Shown here: positions 17,328 to 23,368 of the stretch, in pieces
How the letters are laid out: each line of letters opens with the position of its first letter
How positions within the stretch are numbered: position 1 is the first letter of the stretch
From: Candidatus Helarchaeota archaeon
GTDB taxonomy: Archaea > Asgardarchaeota > Lokiarchaeia > Helarchaeales > HEL-GB-A
Assembly (NCBI GenBank): GCA_016840125.1
Contig: JAEOSY010000653.1
Location: forward strand, 1 to 25,295
Length of the DNA: 25,295 bases
Reading direction: 5' to 3'
Program-made: the position numbers and the translations under genes
The notes under the pieces: model-generated
What the model was told of the DNA's origin: nothing
Database searches by the model: none
What the model saw: only the letters and a program-made list of their open reading frames with translations

Positions 17328-18140
17328 ATGTGGATTTGGTGTAGTAATTGCGGGTGGCATAGAGATGTACCATCGCTAGATGTAAAGAAAATTCTAAGAG
17401 ATAGAAAATTTGTTTGTTCGAGCTGTGAAACAATCCATACTTTATTAGAGAAAGAAAATCTTTGTCTTACGTTGAATCCTTTTATTTTTAATGAGGAAGA
17501 AATGCGATGCGTCATTCTAAATACCTTACTCCGACTTAAAGCGAGAGTATGGGATTGTAGACCCGAATCAGGAATGTGTCCTGATCCTATCTGGATTCCC
17601 AAAATACCATTAAGACCAAAATTCGGGGATGGAGTATTGAATTGGAAAGATAGATTTTGGATGTTGGAATTTAAATTCGAAAAGATGCGGTGTCAATTTG
17701 ATGAAGATCTCCAAAATTGGCAGTCAAAACGTGATAATCCAGTTATAGAGGAAGGGCAAAATGATGTATTACTAAATGAAGCTGGTATTTTGGTAATAAT
17801 GGCTGAAAGTCCACCATCTCAATTTAATATCTCTATCGGTGGGGTTGCAACAAAAAAAGAATGTTTGGGGAATGTTAACTCGATTTATCGGAAGCACATA
17901 ACTGAAAATAAGATACCCTATGAAGTTTATGTCTTAAATCCTAAAAGTTACAAGAAACTTTGGACAGAATTTCTGGAAGATAAGGATTGGGAGGAAGTGG
18001 AACGGAGGGATAAAATAAGGAGAAGAAAAGGGATTGGCTGGAAAGAGTTAGAGGGTGCAGTTAAAGACAAGAGGTACTTCATTACATTGCAAGACTTTAT
18101 GAACGGGGCAGTTGCAGATTTAATCTTACAATCGTTGTGA
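17328..18140 (+). CDS. Zinc-ribbon protein, possible PD-(D/E)XK-like nuclease; family copy 2
   Basis: A 270-residue paralogue of the preceding gene. The N-terminal ribbon is CSNCGWHRD with CSSCETIH. It shares EEEMRCVILNTLL, VWDCRPESGMCPDP, an E-x-K strand (FWMLEFKFEK), ILVIMAESPPSQF, NKIPYEVYVLN and an FMNGAVADLILQSL tail. Equal length and the four-base gap suggest a co-translated heterodimer, as in some two-gene restriction systems, though no methylase is near. It ends about 80 bases before tRNA-Asp. No function is established. Confidence 0.7.
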   Translation: MWIWCSNCGWHRDVPSLDVKKILRDRKFVCSSCETIHTLLEKENLCLTLNPFIFNEEEMRCVILNTLLRLKARVWDCRPESGMCPDPIWIPKIPLRPKFGDGVLNWKDRFWMLEFKFEKMRCQFDEDLQNWQSKRDNPVIEEGQNDVLLNEAGILVIMAESPPSQFNISIGGVATKKECLGNVNSIYRKHITENKIPYEVYVLNPKSYKKLWTEFLEDKDWEEVERRDKIRRRKGIGWKELEGAVKDKRYFITLQDFMNGAVADLILQSL

Positions 18141-18151
18141 AATTTAATTAA

Positions 18152-18260
18152 ATCAAAAACTTTTTTAAAACCAATGTGTTTATCTGGGTATAATTGAATG
18201 ACTTATTCAATTAAAAATTGGAGCCTCGATGGTGTAGTCCGGAGATCAACTGGTTGAATT
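18152..18260 (+). repeat. Inverted-repeat arm covering tRNA-Asp promoter and 5' part
   Basis: This stretch recurs in inverted orientation at 19700-19806 with roughly 85 percent identity by eye. It contains the upstream region, the TATA-like element and the first ~38 bases of tRNA-Asp. The matching ends inside the first tRNA insertion, at TGAATT. Confidence 0.85.
18186..18198 (+). promoter_or_regulatory. TATA-like promoter of tRNA-Asp
   Basis: A GGGTATAATTGAA stretch lies about 30 bases before the mature tRNA 5' end at 18223. It is retained as GGTTATAATTGAA in the inverted relic copy, whereas the flanking bases differ more. Position and composition suit an archaeal TATA box. Confidence 0.5.
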
Positions 18261-18387
18261 AAAGTCAACCAGGTCGAATCTGGGACTGTCACTCCCAGTC
18301 TTGGTGTCAGGCAGACCCAAGTGGGGAAGACCCGGGTCCAAAAGGAGTGATGCTTCGGTCTCATTCTGGGATCTCCCGGTCGGGGCG
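18223..18387 (+). tRNA. tRNA-Asp (GUC) with three non-canonical insertions
   Basis: The acceptor GCCTCGA pairs with TCGGGGC at 18380-18386. The anticodon stem TGGGA/TCCCA (18281-18285, 18293-18297) closes CTGTCAC, anticodon GTC at 18288-18290. No intron is in the anticodon loop. Three extra segments are seen: about 18248-18280 between D arm and anticodon arm, with a perfect CTGGTTGA/TCAACCAG hairpin; within 18298-18331 in the variable region, with CTTGG/CCAAG; and about 18343-18373 in the T loop, with GAGTGA/TCATTC. Removing the last gives CCGGG-TCCAAAT-CCCGG, a proper T arm except C at the normally invariant position 55. Exact splice points are not resolved. It is followed after 29 bases by tRNA-Lys. 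Confidence 0.85.
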
Positions 18388-18416
18388 CTATCCTTCTCTT
18401 TTATATTAAAAAATAT

Positions 18417-18510
18417 GGGCTCGTAGCTCAGCTAGGCAGAGCGTCGGGCTTTTAAGTCAAAAGCCGACGAAGAAACCCGATGGTCGCGGGTTCGATTCCC
18501 GTCGAGCCCG
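18417..18510 (+). tRNA. tRNA-Lys (UUU) with a ~20-nt canonical intron, second copy
   Basis: The same gene as the minus-strand copy at 15983-16076, one base different inside the intron. Acceptor GGGCTCG/CGAGCCC, anticodon stem TCGGG/CCCGA around CTTTTAA, T arm GCGGG-TTCGATT-CCCGT, discriminator G. It is in tandem with tRNA-Asp and probably transcribed with it. Near-perfect identity of two inverted copies 2.4 kb apart indicates recent duplication or gene conversion. Confidence 0.96.
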
Positions 18511-18630
18511 TTATCTCTTATCTCAGCAAATTTTTTTATTTTTCACAAAAACTGGAGTCTAAAAATTTTTATGATAAATTATTATTGAAGAAATTTAAGA
18601 AACATGATAATATAACTTATATGAGTTACA

Positions 18631-19593
18631 ATGAAGACCGATGGAAAAAAAATAATAGATGCCACGAAAATGTCTCTAAATGAGTGGTTATCTTTGCTCG
18701 ATTCAGAAGAGAATGAAGATGTATTATTTATAAATTATATGTTTCCAACAGATAATATGAGAGAGGAGTATTTACAGACGATTCAAACTCGAACTGATGA
18801 GGAAGTAATAAATTTACTTCGAAATTTCTTGATTTCTTCAGGAACTTTAGGAGCAGATAAATCAGCTCTTGAGAATTTGATGTATTGGCTAGGACATGAT
18901 AAGGATCGATTCGAAAAAATGATGGAAATAGAATATTACAGGCGTCTTCTCGGAAGTTTCAATGGAAAAACTACTATATGGGAGGGTAATACTTGGATTA
19001 TAGACATTTTAAAAATATCTCCTAAACTTGCGTTGGATGCTTTACAAGCGTACTTTTTAGCCCATATTCAATTGCTTCCTGATGGAAGATTTCAAGGACT
19101 TCAAGATGCTTTAGCTATTATACGTGAAAAATTTATTCACACACCCAAAAGTTCACTTCTTTTAGATCTTGAATCTTATCAGTTTGAGCATTTAATCGAA
19201 AGTTTATACATGGAAATGGGATATGAAACAACTTTAACTCAAATGACGCATGATAAGGGAAGAGATATAATTGCTGAGAAAAAAGACATAGGTAAAAAAG
19301 AAAAATTGCTTATTGAATGTAAAACAAGCCAGAAAAATATCAGTGTTAAGGAAGTTAGAGCTTTATTGGGAGTTGTATCGAGCGAGAAAGCAACAAAGGG
19401 TGTTTTAATTTCCAATTCTGAATTTACAGCGCCATCGAAAAAATTTGAAAAGGAGAACCGAAATTTAGAATTGATAGGTAATAAAGAGTTGCAAGTATTA
19501 TTAAACAGCTACTTTGGCTCAAATTGGTCTCAACGTATTGATTTCATCATCTCAAGGAGTTTATCAAAGTTAAGAAAAAAAACAGGGCATTAA
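18631..19593 (+). CDS. Mrr-type restriction endonuclease-like protein
   Basis: A 320-residue protein. The N-terminal ~180 residues are mostly helical and unrecognised. From about residue 187 a clear Mrr catalytic domain follows: FEHLIESLYMEMGYE, DKGRD212IIAEK, LLIE229C230K231TSQKNISVKEV, then GVLISNSEFTAPSKKF and NKELQVLLNSYF. D212 and E229-x-K231 are the expected PD-(D/E)XK residues, so it is probably active. Mrr nucleases cut modified or foreign DNA, and related proteins act in other defence systems. It lies within the tRNA-bounded island, 120 bases after tRNA-Lys, with the zinc-ribbon pair on the other side. No methylase accompanies it. Confidence 0.85.
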   Translation: MKTDGKKIIDATKMSLNEWLSLLDSEENEDVLFINYMFPTDNMREEYLQTIQTRTDEEVINLLRNFLISSGTLGADKSALENLMYWLGHDKDRFEKMMEIEYYRRLLGSFNGKTTIWEGNTWIIDILKISPKLALDALQAYFLAHIQLLPDGRFQGLQDALAIIREKFIHTPKSSLLLDLESYQFEHLIESLYMEMGYETTLTQMTHDKGRDIIAEKKDIGKKEKLLIECKTSQKNISVKEVRALLGVVSSEKATKGVLISNSEFTAPSKKFEKENRNLELIGNKELQVLLNSYFGSNWSQRIDFIISRSLSKLRKKTGH

Positions 19594-19699
19594 TAACATC
19601 TCTTGAGGATTTATTTAATAAAATAAGAATTCTCTCTAAAATTGTAGTTATTTATATCAATTAAACAAGTTTACATAAATTTTAATGCTTACCTTTTGA

Positions 19700-19737
19700 A
19701 ATTCAGCCAGATGATCGCCGGACTACACCATCGAGGC
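19700..19737 (-). pseudogene. 5' fragment of tRNA-Asp (relic or half gene)
   Basis: The minus strand starts with GCCTCGATGGTGTAGTCCGG, identical to the intact tRNA-Asp, followed by GATCA and an insertion-like CTGG.TGAATT, and then diverges. Upstream sequence including the TATA-like element is also kept (19738-19806). No anticodon arm follows, so it cannot make a complete tRNA alone. A pseudogene is most likely; a 5' half for trans-splicing is possible but unsupported. Confidence 0.8.
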
Positions 19738-19806
19738 ACCGATTTTAATTGAATAAATTATTCAATTATAACCAGATAAACCACCAGTTTTAAAAAAGTT
19801 TTTGAT
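19700..19806 (-). repeat. Inverted-repeat arm matching 18152-18260
   Basis: The reverse complement of this stretch matches the promoter and 5' part of the intact tRNA-Asp, from ATCAAAAACTTTTTTAAAAC through to TGAATT, with scattered substitutions and small indels. Confidence 0.85.
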
Positions 19807-20014
19807 CCGTTCAACAATAAATACTTTGAGAAGACTCAGTGCTGATTATTTGAAGAATTTTGGTTGCTATAATATTTTATTTGGCAAACTATCACTTAAT
19901 ACTTTGAAATCTGATACACTTTACCTTTATTTTGAGTATAACCTAGCTCCATTCAAAAATTCTCTGAATTAATATTCCCGTTGGTTTAAAAACATCAATA
20001 TTATTATTCCAAAT

Positions 20015-21004
20015 TTATATAACGTCTTCAAAAAATTCATAAAATTCTTGAGTAAAAAGCTTTAATTTATGGCGAATGAATGAGCTTTGTTCCTTAATAA
20101 TGAGAATAAATGAATGACTTTTTCCTTGTTCAAGCATGACCTTCACATTTTGATAATCAATAAGTTGCAATGTTTCACTCGTATGAACCATCTCAGAAAG
20201 TAATAATTGAATACCAGAAAATCCCCCAGCAATTAAATCAGAATCTTTAATAGAACGATTCTGTTCAAACGAATAAGCGTATACACAAATACCATTGAGC
20301 GAGATAACAAAAATTTCCCGTAATTTATCTTTCCAGTTGAGATCAGTGAAGGTTGAAAAAGCCGCAAAACCGTATCCGAACAGACAGACTCCAACAATTG
20401 CAACTATGGTACCGAGCGGATAAATATACCCACCTAACAATTCTGAAAGAAAAGAAAACCTAAAAAATATGCCAATCCCAACCATAAAAATGCCAAGGGT
20501 TGCTAAAAGGATTCGTTGTCTTAAAAAGCCAGAAGTCGGTCTAATAAAAATATAATATAGGAAAATAGGAATGATCAAGAACATTGGCGTACATGTATAT
20601 AATGTGATAGTATCCAAAGTTTCTAGATCTCTTATAAAGATCATCAGAATTGCACAGAAAATCAAATAATACGTGATAATAAATTTAGTTTTCTTAAAAA
20701 TATACTCAAATATAAAAGTTAAAGCCGCAAAACTGGCATAGATGGCAATGGAAGATATAAGATACATTTCAACTCTAATGATACCATATTCCCACCGATA
20801 GTAATCCCCCCAGACAGCAATGAAATAACTAATACTGGTACATATAAAAAGAAGTGTTAATCCTAAAAACGGTAAATGTTCCCGTGATCTCTTCCTAATT
20901 TGATTATATTTATTCAAAAAAATTAAAAATATAACAAATGCACAAGTTGAAAATATATGGGTAACTCCAAAACCGAGCGCTTCCCAGAAATCCACCGAGA
21001 TCAC
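20015..21004 (-). CDS. Seven-helix membrane protein with C-terminal longin/Roadblock-like domain
   Basis: A 329-residue protein. Seven hydrophobic segments occupy residues about 5-225 (for example THIFSTCAFVIFLIFL, FIITYYLIFCAILMIFI, YPLGTIVAIVGVCLFGYGFA). The last ~105 residues are soluble: REIFVISLNGICVYAYSF, DSDLIAGGFSGIQLLLSEM, KVMLEQGKSHSFILII and a helical end. That strand-helix-strand order resembles the longin/Roadblock-like single domains common in Asgard archaea. The arrangement suggests a membrane sensor or anchor with a cytoplasmic docking domain for small GTPases, which is inference. It is monocistronic, with the intergenic tRNA relic downstream and tRNA-Tyr upstream. I cannot assign a ligand or named family. 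Confidence 0.72.
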   Translation of the reverse strand: MISVDFWEALGFGVTHIFSTCAFVIFLIFLNKYNQIRKRSREHLPFLGLTLLFICTSISYFIAVWGDYYRWEYGIIRVEMYLISSIAIYASFAALTFIFEYIFKKTKFIITYYLIFCAILMIFIRDLETLDTITLYTCTPMFLIIPIFLYYIFIRPTSGFLRQRILLATLGIFMVGIGIFFRFSFLSELLGGYIYPLGTIVAIVGVCLFGYGFAAFSTFTDLNWKDKLREIFVISLNGICVYAYSFEQNRSIKDSDLIAGGFSGIQLLLSEMVHTSETLQLIDYQNVKVMLEQGKSHSFILIIKEQSSFIRHKLKLFTQEFYEFFEDVI

Positions 21005-21178
21005 AACCGTGTTTATGTCTAAACTAGATGATAATCTTTGATTGTTATTGGGCTTTTTATATTTTTCAGATTAAAATAAAGTTTTATGAGGTTAATAATT
21101 GAAACTAGACCTTCAATTAGCTTCTACATAATATACTTCCCAAAATTTCATCTTTCTAGATTATAGAATGAGTAGAAA

Positions 21179-21343
21179 TCCCCGCGGCCGGATTTGAACC
21201 AGCGATTGGGACACGGAGACGCGCTGTTCACCGCGACATCCCGGTATCTGCCCTGCTGTCACAATGTCACAGGCAGGAATTTTCCTATCTCAATTGTGTG
21301 AGAGTCTACAGCCGGGCGCTCTTCCAGTCTAAACTACGCGGGG
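21179..21343 (-). tRNA. tRNA-Tyr (GUA) with two introns
   Basis: On the minus strand the acceptor CCCCGCG pairs with CGCGGGG, discriminator A, giving the C1-G72 pair typical of archaeal tRNA-Tyr. The anticodon stem CCCGG/CCGGG holds CTGTAGA, with anticodon GTA at 21307-21309. A ~59-base intron at the canonical 37/38 site spans about 21246-21304. A second insertion lies between anticodon and T arms within 21204-21239 (36 bases, of which 4-5 belong to the variable loop), with a CGCGG/CCGTG hairpin. The T arm is GCTGG-TTCAAAT-CCGGC. The D arm is GTTT/GAGC with wobble pairs. Confidence 0.9.
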
Positions 21344-21447
21344 GTATTTCTATACTTATATTGATTCTTGATATGTCGTATTCTATTTAAAATTTTTTCA
21401 AATTTAGATTATAGAATAATTTTCTATCTATTAACCTTTCGAATAGG

Positions 21448-21651
21448 TTATTCGAGTGCGTTTAAAATTAAATTTGCTATTTTTCCAGTAAAGAAATCCT
21501 TATAATATACCTTTTTTTCTGCTTCTGGAATGGTTGCAGCTAAATTCCGTAAGCCTATTTTCCTCCACCTCTCAACACCACTTTCTCTTACCCTCTCATA
21601 AACGGGAGAAGAACGCAGATATGAATTCCAAATCTTTTGAAATAAATTAAT
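21448..21651 (-). pseudogene. C-terminal relic of the zinc-ribbon/nuclease-like family (third copy)
   Basis: Reading the minus strand gives an open 67-codon segment ending in TAA at 21448-21450. It contains FQKIWNSYLRSSPVYERV, GVERWRKIGLRNLAATIPEA and VYYKDFFTGKIANLILNALE. This aligns with the C-terminus of the 17328 gene (YKKLWTEFL, then FITLQDFMNGAVADLILQSL) and more weakly with the 16511 gene (LSEFKQGVVARAIINLI). A stop codon lies just before it (21652-21654), with no start codon or zinc ribbon, so the rest of the gene has been lost. It sits between tRNA-Tyr and tRNA-Arg on the same strand. Confidence 0.78.
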
Positions 21652-21708
21652 TTAAACTAATCCCTAATAGTAAATTCTTTAGTTTAGGGTTATTCTAAAA
21701 ATAAAAGA

Positions 21709-21882
21709 TGGGCCCACAGGGAATTTCGCGAACCGGTTATTCCAGTTCGATTCGAACCCCGGATCTCTGGTTCTCTTCACAGCGAATATTACTTTCTCTG
21801 TTATCTACTGTACCGAAGACCAGTGCGCTATCCAACTACGTTGTGCAATAATGAATTAAATACACATCTACGCTATGGGCCC
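21709..21882 (-). tRNA. tRNA-Arg (UCG) with three introns
   Basis: On the minus strand the acceptor GGGCCCA pairs with TGGGCCC. The anticodon stem CTGGT/ACCAG encloses CTTCGG, anticodon TCG at 21814-21816. Three insertions are seen: about 32 bases in the D loop (21836-21867, with TGTG/CACA ends); about 40 bases at the canonical anticodon-loop site (about 21773-21812); and 28 bases at the T-loop/stem junction (21722-21749), with a CGAACTGG/CCGGTTCG hairpin. Without them the D arm is GCGT...GCGC and the T arm CGGGG-TTCGAAT-CCCTG, and the body matches archaeal tRNA-Arg (GGATAGCGCACTGGTCTTCGG). Confidence 0.9.
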
Positions 21883-22126
21883 GATGAAGGAAATACAATT
21901 TTGATTTTCAATGATACTGAATAAATATTTCGTTCCTACTTATTTTAGTACGCTAGTAGTACCTCCTGTTAAAATTTTAAAATATCCATGAATAACAATG
22001 AAAAACTTAAAAGCTCCCGATAAAATTGCCCTTTTGTTGCCCTTTTTGTAATACCTTGAAAGATAAATTTTTTATAGATCCTAAGAGCACTTAAACCAGT
22101 AAATAAATGGACGAGGTCGTTTACAA

Positions 22127-22954
22127 ATGGTAACACAATTACCTATATTGTTTGTTGAGGCGGAAACGTGCGGCGAAGCTTGGGAGAAAGCGGTAGAGGC
22201 TGTTTGGACTAAGGGTCTCGAAATCGCACAGCATTATTCCGATGAATTTAGCAAGGAAGCCTCAGTATTAATTAATGTCACCAATCCATTAAAGGAACCC
22301 AGGTTTTCCAGAAAGGATTTCGTCAGTGTTGCGATGTTTATGACAGGTCCGGACAAGAAGAAGCCCTATCGCGAGAAGCAGTATGTTCGTGATTTAATAA
22401 ATGGCGATATGGATCATCGCGTACTAGAAGGCGTTGAATCGTACACGTATCACGAGCGAATTTTCAAGTGGGGGATGGTGCAGCCCAAACACCTAGAGCT
22501 TTTGAAAGAAAAACAGAAGCCATTAATAAAAATATTTGATGGTGATACACAAAAGGAATTTAATTTGGATGAGGGGATCAATCAGATTGAAATGCTTATT
22601 GAAAAAGCGAAAGACGAGTCTATTAGCCGTAAATTACAGGTGACAACTTGGCAACCCCATAAAGATTTACTAATATCTGGTGCTCCCTGCCTACAAAGGC
22701 TCTGGATACGGATTATTGAAGATAAATATATGGTCTTAGAAACAACTTGGCGTAGCCGTGACCTTTACAAGGCATGGCCTGCCAATGTTGTTGGATTCAC
22801 TGAGTTTGGGAAGTGGCTAGCGGAGTGTCTCAATCTAGAATTCGTTCAATACGTGGATTACAGCAACAGCCTGCATATCTACAAGAGTGATTATGACGAA
22901 GTTGCCCGCCATTTTGAAATTATAAAAAAGCGGGAAAATTCAGCTCAGTGTTAA
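22127..22954 (+). CDS. thyA: Thymidylate synthase (ThyA-like)
   Basis: A 275-residue protein of the thymidylate synthase/dCMP hydroxymethylase superfamily, divergent from bacterial ThyA. C188 in GAPCLQRLW is the expected nucleophile. RSRDLYKAWPANVVGFTEF corresponds to RS.D....P.N, with the Asn that favours uracil over cytosine bases, and NSLHIY matches the D.HIY substrate-binding motif, although the Asp is replaced. The N-terminal ~100 residues (VEAETCGEAWEKAVEAVW) resemble archaeal versions. It would methylate dUMP to dTMP with a methylene-carrying pterin cofactor; which pterin is used is not visible. The gene is alone on its strand between the tRNA island and mcr. T-rich sequence follows the stop. 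Confidence 0.82.
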   Translation: MVTQLPILFVEAETCGEAWEKAVEAVWTKGLEIAQHYSDEFSKEASVLINVTNPLKEPRFSRKDFVSVAMFMTGPDKKKPYREKQYVRDLINGDMDHRVLEGVESYTYHERIFKWGMVQPKHLELLKEKQKPLIKIFDGDTQKEFNLDEGINQIEMLIEKAKDESISRKLQVTTWQPHKDLLISGAPCLQRLWIRIIEDKYMVLETTWRSRDLYKAWPANVVGFTEFGKWLAECLNLEFVQYVDYSNSLHIYKSDYDEVARHFEIIKKRENSAQC

Positions 22955-22961
22955 AGAAACC

Positions 22962-23007
22962 TTTTTTTTAAAAAAATAAAACATTTTTTTCAAAAAAGAA
23001 CTTTTTT
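22962..23007 (+). terminator. T-rich terminator after thyA
   Basis: Three T runs (22962-22969, 22984-22990, 23002-23007) with A runs between them follow the thyA stop closely. This suits archaeal T-tract termination. Confidence 0.5.
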
Positions 23008-23292
23008 ATTTCAAACAATTTTCATGTTTGAATTGGTAAAGAAGGAATACGCTGAAATACAGGTTGAAATTCTCGAATGTTATAGAAAATAGAAAAAAGC
23101 TTAAAATTTACAAACAGGGAAAGGAAAGGGAATAAAAAATAAATTGTATTACAACTTCTTCTCTAACTACTGCAACTTCACAAGTGTCGTCCCCAACACA
23201 ACGGCATTTAACAAAATATCAAGAATTCCCATAGAAGTAATCATACAGTGTTATAAGTTGCCCATATGTATTTAAAATATTCATTCTTATTT

Positions 23293-23321
23293 ATTTTCTT
23301 AAGCATTTTAATTAAGAAAAT
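23293..23321. promoter_or_regulatory. 10-bp perfect inverted repeat upstream of mcrB (candidate operator)
   Basis: ATTTTCTTAA and TTAAGAAAAT form a perfect inverted repeat with a nine-base spacer. Its right end lies 47 bases before the mcrB ATG, just downstream of the TATA-like TTTAAAATAT, where archaeal repressors often bind. Such repeats are not rare in AT-rich DNA. Confidence 0.4.
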
Positions 23322-23368
23322 GATGATTACTCATTAAAATACAAAATGAACATAAATGAGGCAAATAT

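Larger units (their letters stand above)
19594..20014. other. Intergenic region with the inverted tRNA-Asp relic
   Basis: About 420 bases without a gene. Apart from the inverted copy of the tRNA-Asp 5' region at 19700-19806 I see only AT-rich sequence in it. Confidence 0.5.
22955..23368. other. AT-rich intergenic region between thyA and mcrB
   Basis: A 414-base gap. Beyond the T tracts and the inverted repeat before mcrB, I see only a 22-codon open frame at 23024-23092 with no ribosome-binding site or similarity. A TTTAAAATAT element at 23271-23280 could be the mcr TATA box. Confidence 0.5.

Noticed and set aside
18480..18683. 67-codon plus-strand open frame at the end of tRNA-Lys
   Set aside because: It starts inside the tRNA and overlaps the Mrr gene start in another frame.
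16103..19737. Functional split (trans-spliced) tRNA-Asp halves
   Set aside because: The 5' piece lacks an anticodon arm and the 3' piece keeps only the acceptor strand, so no complete tRNA could be assembled from them.
15983..21882. A CRISPR array among the many short hairpins
   Set aside because: The hairpins are tRNA arms and intron helices of different sequence; there is no regular repeat-spacer spacing.
23024..23092. 22-codon open frame (MFELVKKEYAEIQVEILECYRK) before mcrB
   Set aside because: Plausible amino-acid composition, but no ribosome-binding site and too short to support.
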